Source: Trichomonas tenax (Eukaryota; Parabasalia; Trichomonadida; Trichomonadidae). From it: a stretch of 11,635 nucleotides of DNA. The stretch is taken from the NCBI GenBank assembly GCA_023091735.1, contig JALKBU010001389.1, forward strand, positions 1 through 11,635, read 5' to 3'. Numbering within the stretch: position 1 is the stretch's first letter; each line of letters starts with the position of its first letter. The position numbers were made by a program, and so were the translations under genes. This document shows, in pieces, positions 1 to 8,438 of this stretch. The notes under the pieces are model-generated. The model ran no database searches. It was not told the DNA's origin and saw only the letters and a program-made list of their open reading frames with translations.

Positions 1-228
1 AGTTAGTTAGTTAGTTTGTCATAAATTATTTCAAAAACTGAATAAATTTTATAAAGTCATTAGTTTTAATATAAAATTAACGTTAGTTTTGTAAGTAAAT
101 TCAAAAATTTATTTTCTATATGGGGGGACCCTAACTTGTAAAACTAACTCTATCATGTAACCTCTCAATTTTAACATTGCGGAATGTGGTGGCGCAGACA
201 CCACAGTGCGCAATGTTAATAACTAACT
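1..228 (+). repeat. Left terminal inverted repeat
   Basis: Bases 3-228 match the reverse complement of 11407-11635 at every position except a G run (6 G at 122-127; 9 C on the right). It opens with AGTT tandem units and closes with AACTAACT at 221-228, the reverse complement of those units, so each TIR has short inverted ends of its own. Inside are an imperfect inverted pair at 82-95/135-148 (14 bp, 2 mismatches) and a strong hairpin at 171-219. Confidence 0.97.
171..219. other. Hairpin inside the left TIR
   Basis: Two 21-bp arms (171-191 and 199-219) pair with two mismatches around a 7-nt loop, GCGCAGA. It is the most GC-rich part of the TIR. The mirror copy is at 11416-11464. Subterminal hairpins in TIRs can serve as transposase-binding or replication sites; that role is inference. 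Confidence 0.85.
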
Positions 229-1117
229 GCAGCAGTTTGTATTGATATTTGATTATAGAGTTTATGAAGAATGTGTTTTGATTTAAGTGAGAGATCGCAC
301 ATTTTGTTCACTAACAGAATGAGCTATAAGAGTTGAGCAATATTAAAAATGTAAGTTATCGCTTTAAATAGTCTAATATGAGATCTAAATGAAAGGTGTT
401 TTGATGTGATGAGAAGAATTGAAACAATAGTTAGATGGACACTGAAGACGAGGTTTTGCAAAAATAGAATTGACATTGCTTGCTTTGAAATATGCATAGT
501 GTCCTTCTCTCAAAGTTTAGTGATTTTCTAAGTTTATTTTTACGCCATCCTTCATTTATTGATTTAATGAGATTCAGATTTTCAACTCAAAAATTTCAGA
601 GTTGAAATAAACTGACGTGTGAAAGGGAATACCATAACAATTTTTGCAGAATGCTAGTCTTGCAATAGTTTTTTTGATATGATTTGATTTTTAAAATCCG
701 TTTTTTCCTATCAATAAAAAACTATTTTGAAATGTTTATAAATACTATTGGAGGGTTTTGATTCTCTCACGAAGTACAAATAATTGTGCATCATTACATT
801 ATTAGATATACACAAATATTCAATCCAAAGCGCTGCGCTTCATTACAAGAAGTTATTACACATTTTCTGAGTCATTTTACGCCAGTAAAAAGCAAAGATT
901 GCAAAATTAAAGAATTCTTTTCTGTAAATACGAATTTTCTCATGTTTCTATAGCAATTTTTAACTCTCAAATCGATGGAAATCAATTTGGAATCGAAATT
1001 TCACATCAAAAATCAAAAATTTTGATACAAAGCATCAGAAAAATCCAATATATGGATATTAATACAAAAGTCAAAAGAAAATAAAATATAAAATAACCTT
1101 ATTTCGTTTTTGATCAA
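229..1117. other. AT-rich non-coding stretch upstream of the 568-aa gene
   Basis: No convincing coding frame on either strand. Short inverted repeats are visible, for example TCAACTC/GAGTTGA near 580-606 and an AATAGTTTTT-type pair between about 665 and 725. The last ~100 bases are very A-rich and should hold the promoter of the gene starting at 1118. I could not identify a firm initiator or TATA-like element. Confidence 0.5.
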
Positions 1118-2824
1118 ATGCAGTCTTTCATGAAGACTTCATACGCCATCAATCAAACGAGTAAAGCTGTTTGGGACTTTCTCAACGAAAACCGCCCAAG
1201 TAATCAGCACCTCGTTCTAGAAGATGATTTATGCAGACTCTGCAAAGAAACAGTTCTTGCTATGATGAATGGATTCACAATCATCAAAAAGAGACTTTCA
1301 AATTACTACTCGTATGCTTCCAATACATTGGCTTTCGCTGATTCCGTTAAAAGGAAGAATTCAGATGAAGAATTCCCTAAAATCATCATTGAGGACCTCA
1401 AAACCCGCGGAACATTGTATAATTCATTACTTTCCGATCGTGTTGACTACGTAGGAGTCTGGACCGAGTTTCCTTCTGATGATACGTGTTTTTATTCTGT
1501 AATTGCTTACAAAACATACTCATTTGACATATCAATCAATTCTGTTATCGACAGTATCACCGGAAATTGCACCAAAGACAACATGTTGGCCATCATTAAT
1601 AATATATTGAAAATTATTCGCCATCATCCATTGCAATTCAGCGATGATCTCAAGCGCTACATCGTAAACGAAGCCGCCGCAATCCATGATGACAAAGACA
1701 AAATGGACGCAGTTGTTGAAAAGTTTAATTCATATTTCGAAGAATCTGGAAATTTCGTTATTTTACCGATCAACAGTACAAACGCAAAAGAATTCATTCA
1801 GAATGCGTTAAAGAACCCAATTTTCATCGCATTCATAGTTTCGGATATCGACCAAATTGCATTTGATGTGGTAACAGATAGCGAAGGACATTTATTCTAC
1901 TTTTTTGCCTCAAAGTATAGAAAGATTGATGTTCCTATCGATCCGAAGTCCGCTCTACAGGGCGAATCAAAAAGTGAGATCATCGATTCGATTTTGAAGC
2001 CATTTAATACATTCAGAGAAACAATTAAGGCCTCTCCTCTCCCAGAGCGTGGTTTTGACTTCATCCAAAAGAAATTGAAGAGAATTGATATTAAATCTCA
2101 AGATGATATTGAGAAATTTGCTCGCAAATATGGTGAACAGTTCTATGCTCGCACTGTTACAGAAGAATCTGTCGAAAAAGCCAAAATTGCAATTTCCAAT
2201 GATGTTATGGAGAAAGGATTTAACTTCGTTAAATCTGCGACCCAATACGCGATTTCTGTTCATCCATCCGCCGCATCATGCACGATACACTTGATTTTAT
2301 ACGACGCTATCTATGAGAGAAAAAAGAACAAAGAAGAAAAGCGCGGAGGAAGACGTGAGGAAAGAGAGGAAAGGCCAAAGAAACCAAGCAAAGAAGAAAA
2401 ACCAAGAAATGAAGAAAAGCCAAAGCGTGAAGGAAAAAGATCAGGAAAGCCAGTAAGAGTTGATGATTCGGATCTTGAAGCAAGAATCTTTAACTTGTTA
2501 AATGAAGAACTCCAAAAGATGAATCTTCCTGCAGTCGAACGTTGCCAAGAGCTCGAAGCCACTGCTCTAAAGATTGCTGAAGACAGATCCAAAGATTTGT
2601 CATTTATCATCGGAAAAAAGCACACCGACCCGATTAAGAACAATTACGTTGAACTGAGCCCAGTAATGGAAAACTTAAGCCTGTTTTCATCAACAAAGGA
2701 TGTTGACGTTGTCAACAAAATTATCGATTTCGGCAAAATCAACAACGGCTTTACTAAAGTTGGTATTGCAAAGATGGTTTCTTATGGCAGCCGTATGTTT
2801 GTTGTCGCCATATTGGCAAAATAA
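1118..2824 (+). CDS. 568-aa protein with KE-rich linker and C-terminal CAP/SCP-like domain
   Basis: Long intact intronless frame starting at the first ATG (1118) and ending with TAA followed by AAA, as in the TAAA cleavage signal described for trichomonads. Residues 1 to about 395 form a globular region I do not recognise, without a signal peptide or clear membrane segment. Residues about 398-450 are a Lys/Glu/Arg-rich low-complexity linker. Residues about 452-568 resemble a CAP/SCP (cysteine-rich secretory/SCP) domain: a helix with LLNEELQKMNLPAVER, a helix ATALKIAEDRSKD, an ENL motif, and an end pattern GFTKVGIAKMVSYG then RMFVVAILAK, matching the family's final strands. The segment between is short, and the usual histidine pair is not evident, so the fold may be inactive or degenerate. 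Its composition is richer in GC than the rest of the window and it is unbroken among decayed neighbours, so I infer captured host cargo. The CAP assignment is by eye only. Confidence 0.8.
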   Translation: MQSFMKTSYAINQTSKAVWDFLNENRPSNQHLVLEDDLCRLCKETVLAMMNGFTIIKKRLSNYYSYASNTLAFADSVKRKNSDEEFPKIIIEDLKTRGTLYNSLLSDRVDYVGVWTEFPSDDTCFYSVIAYKTYSFDISINSVIDSITGNCTKDNMLAIINNILKIIRHHPLQFSDDLKRYIVNEAAAIHDDKDKMDAVVEKFNSYFEESGNFVILPINSTNAKEFIQNALKNPIFIAFIVSDIDQIAFDVVTDSEGHLFYFFASKYRKIDVPIDPKSALQGESKSEIIDSILKPFNTFRETIKASPLPERGFDFIQKKLKRIDIKSQDDIEKFARKYGEQFYARTVTEESVEKAKIAISNDVMEKGFNFVKSATQYAISVHPSAASCTIHLILYDAIYERKKNKEEKRGGRREEREERPKKPSKEEKPRNEEKPKREGKRSGKPVRVDDSDLEARIFNLLNEELQKMNLPAVERCQELEATALKIAEDRSKDLSFIIGKKHTDPIKNNYVELSPVMENLSLFSSTKDVDVVNKIIDFGKINNGFTKVGIAKMVSYGSRMFVVAILAK

Positions 2825-2859
2825 AAAATTAGAATTTTGATAATTTTATTCATTTAACA

Positions 2860-3440
2860 TTCCCAAATAAGCATGATGCAATAAATTATTCCAAAATTTG
2901 ATTATATTGGATTCAGAAACAAATGTTCCGCCGAAGTCTATTCCAAGATTAATTATTGAATTTTTATATAGACTTCCTGTGATGATAGAATTATCATATT
3001 GGGAATATTTCAAATATTTGAAACTTTTTCGTTTTTAAAAAGGAAGCTTTTTTCAATGGGGTTACAATATTTAGCTACATATATATATATTATTGCTATA
3101 ATACACATCATATTGCTGATATTGGGGACATATTTGTTCGTTAGAAGATATCAATTCAACCCAATCTGTCCCATTAATCGATCCATATAAACTCCAACTT
3201 GTAGGGAAAATATCTCGATATAGATAATAATAATAATTCGTATGTCATCGATGTTTGCTTGATTGTATCTAATGGTAGATAATATATAATCGATGACTTC
3301 ACAGATAAAATATTTGAATGGAAAAGTGTTCCATATACGAAGTATTTGCTTTGGGAGTTTGGATATGTTCCAATTATATGGTTGTTTATTGTTGTTGGAT
3401 ATCTCTTCTCTAATTCACGGAGGAGACCACCATAATACAA
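2860..3440 (-). pseudogene. Decayed coding fragment, copy A of a duplicated family (possible F5/8C-like)
   Basis: Read on the minus strand, this stretch matches copy B (3622-4027) in order and spacing. Shared peptide features are a YYLPLDTI-like segment, a G-T-W core, FKYLKYSQY and a C-terminal INLGIDFGGTFV. The frame is open for 88 codons at 3174-3440, then broken by stops and frame changes downstream. The pattern around copy B's SSWHLFGSLNGTYWVALI resembles the 'SW-x-GS-DG-x-W' core of discoidin/F5-8 type C domains, common in trichomonad surface proteins; I hold this weakly. Plus-strand frames at 2999-3190 and 3293-3544 are shadows. Confidence 0.5.
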
Positions 3441-3621
3441 TCACTATTTTAAAGTGGTGCACGAAACACTTCCATTCAAAAAATCAAAATGTGAGGTGGA
3501 GCTTTCTCGTTTATAATATGAAAAAATCAGCCTCCATACGATAAGAAAGATGTTTTTATCAATCGCTCCCGCCAAAACCATTTTTTGATTATTTCCTCAA
3601 TTATTTGACTGATGTAATGAG

Positions 3622-4027
3622 TTAGGATAGATTGTTTGAATATTTGATAATATTCGATTCAAAGACAAATGTTCTGCCAAAATCAATACCATTATTAATT
3701 ATAGAATTCATATTTGGACTTCCTGTCATGATGGAATTTTTATATTGAGAATATTTTAAATATTTGAATCTCTTATCATTCTTAAATAAAAATGTTCTCT
3801 CAATCTTCTGACAAGCCTTTGAATACCATTGATGAGTATCCTCTGTATATGCGTCGTGCTGTTGAGCCTCTGGACACATTGGCTCATTGCTTGATATTAA
3901 TGCAACCCAATACGTCCCATTAAGCGATCCAAATAAATGCCAACTTGAAGCATAAATATTTGATGATATAAAATAAGTCTTTGATGTTGGTTTTATTGTT
4001 TCTAATGGATGATAATATATAATGGAT
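3622..4027 (-). pseudogene. Partial gene, copy B of the same duplicated family (possible F5/8C-like)
   Basis: A single open frame runs on the minus strand from about 4027 down to the TAA at 3622 (about 135 codons) but has no start: upstream the frame meets unrelated coiled-coil sequence at about 4030-4070. It contains SSWHLFGSLNGTYWVAL, then a Cys-containing segment (MCPEAQ...SKACQKIE), then KYLKYSQYKNSI and NNGIDFGRTFVFESN. The core recalls F5/8 type C (discoidin) domains, which bind sugars or lipids. Only an internal and C-terminal part is present, so it is a truncated fragment. Copy A lies about 750 bp away in the same orientation and is more decayed, so this is an old tandem duplication carried into the element. 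Confidence 0.5.
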
Positions 4028-4069
4028 TGAGTCCGAGAAGAAGTGAGCTGATGACCAACTTTCTCTTCT

Positions 4070-4532
4070 TCATGATCTAGAAACCGCCATTTCAGCAGTT
4101 GCCGATGAGATCAACCAACTTCGTGATAAACACGCCTCTAAGGAAACATCTCTCAATGCCGATTTAGCTAAGCAGATCGAGTACAAACAAATGCCGAACT
4201 CGAACGGTCTATCGCAGAAAAGAAATAGAAGACAAGAGCTCATTTCTTGAGTGTGAGCTCACCAAACTTGCCCAAACCATTGCTGATAAGCAGAAGGAAT
4301 TTAAGTCAATTCAAGAAGTCGAAGACAAGAACAAGTCTCTAGAAGATGAAGCCCCTAGACTTGACCAAGCTTAAGCAGAACGATCAAGCAGGACCCATGA
4401 ACAAACTCTTGAGTCAATCCCGCAAGTTGAAGACAAGACCCAGCAGATTGGCGAACAGCTTGCCAAGCTCGCCGAGGCAATTGCTGGCAAGCTCAAGAAG
4501 AGCTTACTTTCACACAAAAAATCATAGTTTGA
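4070..4532 (+). pseudogene. Frameshifted coiled-coil protein fragment
   Basis: Three plus-strand frames together give heptad-rich peptide: DLETAISAVADEINQLRDK from 4074, a middle part with LTKLAQTIADKQKE near 4260-4300, and EDKTQQIGEQLAKLAEAIAG near 4430-4490. Frame changes fall near 4185, 4230 and 4370-4425, and stops interrupt each piece. The last two parts share a repeated unit (EDK..., then a KLA-x-x-IA-x-K pattern), so the source protein had repeats of about 30 residues. There is no usable start. Coding-like composition, richer in GC than its surroundings, suggests host origin. The frame at 4346-4567 is a shadow in the wrong register. Confidence 0.6.
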
Positions 4533-4567
4533 ATCAATTTTTGATTTTCATGATAGTTCTGCAGTAA

Positions 4568-4847
4568 TTGATCCCTAATTATCCGCTATCACACAATCCA
4601 TTGAATATAAGAAGGCATTCAATGAATAATTTGAATCCAAGACCAACAAACATCCCAGAACTCGCTGCACTCCTTCAATTCATGATCGAAGTTAATGAGA
4701 GCATACCCCAGACAGAGAAGCTTTTAGCCCCACTTCAGGAGAACTTCGATGCTTTGGTTAAGTTCGAGTACCCAATTGATCCAAAGGATACAGATCTTTT
4801 GACATCCTTTGCCGAGAGATGGAAAGAGTTCAAGGAGAGTGTCACAT
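4568..4847 (+). pseudogene. Dynein heavy-chain-like fragment (N-terminal tail/linker type)
   Basis: The open frame begins after a TAA at 4565 and has an ATG at 4622. The peptide IPQTEKLLAPLQENFDALVK followed by FEYPID and LLTSFAERWKEFKESV matches the pattern I know from axonemal dynein heavy chains just before the linker (a P-[LI]-x-x-x-[FY]-x-x-L-x-K-[FY] stretch, then a D/E-rich turn and an L-x-x-x-W-x-x-[FLV] helix). Heavy chains exceed 4000 residues; only about 75 remain. The final residues encoded to 4867 come from the (AC)n tract of the next module, so the fragment is cut exactly where the inner replicon begins. It is a captured or interrupted host gene piece. Family call by eye only. 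Confidence 0.45.
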
Positions 4848-4848
4848 T

Positions 4849-5400
4849 ACACACACACATGGGGTGAAATGTGACTAGCAAGCTCTTCGCCTGCCCAGAT
4901 ATATGAAGAAATTTAATGTTTTCATGATATTTTCACAGTGAGATTTTTAGATTTCAGCAACTTTTACATTTTATGGATTAAGTTTAATTTTAAAAATATA
5001 TTTTTTAATTATAGAGTAAATGGACAGGGTAGATATTGGTTGCCAAACAATGTCATTTGCAGATAAAATTGATGTTGAAAATTTCATTTTACGTGAATTT
5101 CCAAACAAACGTGAAATATTGGTTTCTGAATTATCAGAAGCTTATTTTGAAATTTTGGGGATTCGTAAATTTTATGAAGAATTTAAAAAGTATTTGAAAA
5201 AGTCGATGTGATATAAACCACGTTCAATAAACAAGGTCAAATATGTTGTACGATTGGTTTAGAAACAGTTTGTTATTTTTGTTTTTCGTTAATTTCGATG
5301 TCGAGATGAGGTTTTAGGGTCATTTATGTTGAATTTTTGATGAAAATTAATGAAAATCGTTGATTTTAGGGCAAAAATGAAAAGTGTGCCGAGTGCATCG
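4849..5400 (+). repeat. Terminal module 1 (direct repeat of module 3)
   Basis: This starts with (AC)n and a degraded GC-rich segment (AGCTCTTCGCCTGCCC region, about 4880-4896), then an A/T-rich leader, the small gene (5020-5262) and a shared downstream stretch containing TTTCGATGTCGAGAT and GATGAAAATTAATGAAAATC, ending near GAGTGCATCG. The same order occurs at 10780-11406, so this is a direct repeat about 5.9 kb apart; the inverted, more diverged copy is at about 9690-10098. Confidence 0.75.
5020..5262 (+). pseudogene. ~80-aa small protein, copy 1 (truncated by TGA)
   Basis: ATG at 5020 opens a 63-codon frame stopped by TGA at 5209-5211. Past this stop the homology to copy 3 continues to TAG at 5260-5262, where copy 3 has AGA (Arg) in place of TGA, so this copy has lost its basic C-terminal 17 residues through one nonsense change. 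The remaining protein is about 86% identical to copy 3 over 63 residues. Conserved features in the three copies are an N-terminal CQT, FADK, a SE[LV]S-x-AYF segment and GIRK[FY]YE[ED]FK. I recognise no known family. A truncated but functional 63-aa product cannot be excluded. Confidence 0.75.
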
Positions 5401-5670
5401 GGTCTAAAATTCCCCTATAGGTAGTGACAACATTGACATTTTGACAACATTTATGAAAACAGGGATTTATACAAATGTTGTCAAAATGTCAATGTTGTCA
5501 TTGACCATATCAGTCCTTTCATGCACCTGTAGCACTCGATGCACTTAAAGAAATGACCGTAAATAAGCAAAATTCGAGTGAAAACACATGAAAAACGTGA
5601 GTTTTAGGGCAAAAATGAAATTTACGACCTGGTGCATGTTATTCCCCTACTCGATACACTCGGTGCAGTT
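5384..5670. repeat. Cluster of GTGCATCGAGTG-type repeats
   Basis: Variants of GTGC-x-CCGAGTGCATCGAG occur in both orientations: about 5386-5401 (forward), 5526-5541 (reverse) and about 5650-5667 (reverse), with a partial at about 5630. A further forward copy at about 11390-11406 directly abuts the right outer TIR. Next to them recurs a GAGTTTTAGGGCAAAAATGA phrase (about 5363, 5600, 11287). The pattern looks like protein-binding iterons or remnants of element ends. Confidence 0.6.
5425..5500. repeat. Perfect 28-bp inverted repeat with TGACA triplets
   Basis: Arms 5425-5452 and 5473-5500 are exact reverse complements with a 20-nt spacer. Each arm contains three TGACA pentamers spaced 9 and 8 bp apart, ending in ACAAC/GTTGT context. 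The same triplet motif recurs, again as an inverted pair, at 9249-9272 and 9417-9440. This arrangement suggests a specific binding or recombination site, or a replication origin; it could also make a strong hairpin. Confidence 0.9.
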
Positions 5671-5693
5671 TGAGATTTTAGACTGTTTTTAAG

Positions 5694-5993
5694 TAATGAT
5701 TTGAGGAAATGGGGGTAAATTAATGATTTTCGTGAGTTTTAGGGTAAATGCAGACTTGGACAAAGAAAATTGGCTGCTTAAAGGTAATGATTTGAGGAAA
5801 TGAGGGATTAATGATGAAATTTGATAGTGAAAGTTGATGGTTAAAATAAATGAATGTGTGGAAATGAGGGTAAATTGATGTTTGTACATGTTTTAAATTG
5901 ATGAACAAATAAATGAATGGAGTTGATGTTTTACGCAAATGAATGTGTGGAAATGTGGGTAAATTGATGTTTGCACATGTTTTAAATTGATGA
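5694..5993. repeat. Degenerate tandem array, ~90-bp period
   Basis: The block 5848-5904 recurs at 5937-5993 with two differences in 57 bases (offset 89). A related phrase, TAATGATTTGAGGAAATG, occurs at 5694 and 5785 (offset 91). The plus strand carries repeated GGAAATG(A/T)GGGTAAAT. It lies directly downstream of the helicase gene end. Minus-strand open frames here (5689-5938) arise from the repeat and are not genes. A role in termination or as a repeat-type origin is possible. Confidence 0.8.
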
Positions 5994-6019
5994 GAGAGTT
6001 GATGATAAAAATAAACAGT

Positions 6020-8307
6020 TTAATTTAATTTATCGATTGAAACTTCGGAATCTAAAAACTCAGCGTCATCGTATTCGATTATTTTTTGTGAATAAATAGA
6101 TTTGCATTCATCCTTTAATAAATAACACCAAACGTGTTTTCTGTCAATTGTAATTTGCTTACGTTTGCATTTATCTTTAACCTGAAGCTGAAAATTCTTT
6201 TCTTTCATTTCTGCTGGTTTAGATGTTAATGCCTCGCTGCAAGGAATACCTGTTAATAATTCATTATAATGTTCGAAAATCCAATTATCCAAAGGAGTTC
6301 TGGAGGCTTCAATTAAATCTTGTTTGGCTTCAGTCATAGGAATATTGCAAGGGTTAAATTCTTTAATGTCGTGTTTGATAAAATAAGTAATTAAACTTTC
6401 ATAAAATTATGTTATGAATGTAGAAAATAAATCAGACCAATATTTTTGATTTCCTTTATATTTTCCATTGCATGAAAAAACGACGTAACGTCTATCTCTT
6501 TTTTTGACTTTTACAGGGTATGTGTTATTTGAAACAAAGATAAAGTTAGAAACATTTTCGGCGGTTCTACGGGGTTGATACTTTTCATTAATACGAATTG
6601 TTTTATCGGTAATGATAGATTTTAATGAATCAAAATTAGCTAAACGTTCTTCACCAATATTCCTTAATTCGTTTAAAAAGATTAACATTTTGGCTTCAAC
6701 AACTGAATTAAATGTACCTGTTAATTCTCTTATTTCTATTAAATTCTTTATTGAATAACCGCTTAACAATTCTGAAATGACATCTGTAAAAGTATTTTTA
6801 CCAATTCCTTGCAGTCCTTTTAATACAATTGACTTTTTGGTTTTAACACCAGGGTTTTGAAGAATAAATGAGATCCAATTAATTTAGTATTCATAAACAA
6901 CGTTGTTTGAATCGGCGATGACTTCATAAATTAAATTCAAAAACTGCATATTTATTGACTCATTAACGCTATCAAGAACTTTGTATTTATAACCTCTAAA
7001 CATTGAAAATATAGATTTATCGTTACTGAAGAATTTGAACCCTTTGCAAGAAAGAGGGGTGAGGTTTAAAGATAATGCGTCCCAGGCGGTATAATATTTT
7101 AATCTATCTTTCCAAAGTTTAACTGCCTTTAACATTTCTTTCATCGTTTGATTATTGCAAAAGCTGAAATTGTATTTTCATTATTTGAGTCGTAAGTCTT
7201 TTTAATGACAATTATATTTTCTCCATCAATTCGACGAATGACTTTTGACAAATCGGAAACAACTTCATTTGTCATTTTATAAGCTTTCTTTTCAGCTTTT
7301 TCGATTATTGAATTTAAATCGAACTGTTCGGATAAATCCATATCAAAAATTAATGTTTTCTTTTGAATCAACGGTTTAACATATTTTTTGTAATATTACT
7401 TTTGGTAAATTCTTATAATTTTTGCTAAAACAAACGAGGAGGTGTAAAAATTTGAATAACGAGCTCGTGTATTCTCAAAATTCGATTTAGCGTTAGGGGT
7501 TAGATTACAGAAATTATAGACATTGTCGTAAGCTTCTTCAATAAATTGCTTCGATAATGAATTAATTGATTGAAATAGTGTAAATAATGTTATTTCTTTT
7601 TCAATAGTCACACTTCCTGCATCGTTATGAACTTCAAAATCTGCGATTCCATCAACTAACTAAAGCACGGGCAAGCTCTTCAAAAATTTCTGAACTCTCA
7701 TGTTTTTCAATAATCGCTTTAATTTCTTGATTGTCTTTAATTTGTAATTTAATGTTTAAATCATTCAATACATCATTAACACTTGATAATTTGCATTCGT
7801 AATTGCCACGGATAAATGAATAAGAACAGATTGGTTCAGTCGCGTTTCTACGAACTCTTGAATCTGCTGCAACAACTAATGATTTTTTGGATTCATCAAA
7901 TGAAGTCATTAAATCAATGTCAAAGTCTGCGCATGAATAGCATTTAATCATTTTGTTTGAATTAGCAGCGAATAAATCAGTATTACAATAAATATGCATT
8001 CCTCCTGATGCAGTTTTAACGATAACGTCTAAATCAGAAAGTTTATTTAATAAATCGTTTCTGATTAATTCCTTTAGTTCTTCATCGTACGATTTATTAA
8101 TGTCAATATCGATGACGGATAAATTTGAAATTTTATTAATTAATAAAGCCTTACCGGTTTCCTTCCTTTACCTCCATCATATTTCAAATAGTTGTTTAAC
8201 TCGACAGTATTATTTGCGATTCTTTCGTTTAAAGTTTTTGATTCTGTTTCAATTAATTCATTAATGAGTTCATTAAAGAATTGTTCTGAGTTGTTTGTTG
8301 CTGTCAT
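6020..8307 (-). pseudogene. Decayed primase/PrimPol plus SF3 (D5-like) helicase
   Basis: Starting from ATG at 8307 on the minus strand. The primase part shows the archaeo-eukaryotic primase motifs VIDIDIN (catalytic DxD, about 8102-8116) and SGGMH (7994-8008), followed by FDIDL. The helicase part shows Walker A GLQGIGKNTF (about 6791-6817), Walker B MLIFLNE (6659-6688), motif C NFIFVSNN (6524-6547) and an Arg-finger region KRDRRY (about 6485-6502); a C-terminal TEAKQDLIEAS segment lies near 6300-6337. This is the replication protein set that primes and unwinds viral or plasmid DNA. Breaks: a frame change near 8155-8172, an AGTT duplication near 7654-7662, TAA at 7396-7398, a frame change near 7141-7147, TAA at 6884-6886 and TAA at 6407-6409. 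The total span would be about 760 codons, normal for the fused family. At 7141-7144 the parts overlap as ATGA, so two adjacent genes are an alternative. Clearly dead. Confidence 0.9.
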
Positions 8308-8438
8308 TTCTTAATAATTAAAAAATAAATTATTTAAAAAACTAACTTTCTTTTTTGAAACTTAATGTTAAAATACTTTTATTTTTTATCTTTATAGAAA
8401 TAATGAACGATTCCTAGTTCGTGTCAATAAATCATTTA
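8308..8438. promoter_or_regulatory. Short AT-rich divergent promoter region
   Basis: Only about 130 very AT-rich bases separate the divergent starts of the primase (8307, minus) and the small acidic-tailed protein (8439, plus), so both promoters should lie here. A possible upstream ATG at 8403 is in frame with the plus gene but followed by TAG at 8415-8417. No specific motif is assigned. Confidence 0.5.

Noticed and set aside
1..20. AGTT tandem units as a chromosome telomere
   Set aside because: Only about four units, and they are part of a TIR repeated in inverted form at the other end.
1967..2643. Minus-strand frames inside the 568-aa gene
   Set aside because: Shadows; the lysine/glutamate-rich linker read backwards gives a Ser/Phe/Leu-rich artefact.
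4346..4567. 73-codon plus-strand frame
   Set aside because: Out of register with the coiled-coil reading, which has clear heptads in another frame.
5689..5938. Two minus-strand open frames of 66 and 72 codons
   Set aside because: They lie wholly in the tandem array and translate its repeat; no independent coding signal.
5694..5993. CRISPR-like array
   Set aside because: Too few units, repeats degenerate, spacers not uniform, and the context is eukaryotic.
7654..7662. AGTT duplication in the primase as a trace of the element's AGTT end repeats
   Set aside because: A four-base slippage is sufficient; no further TIR sequence is present there.
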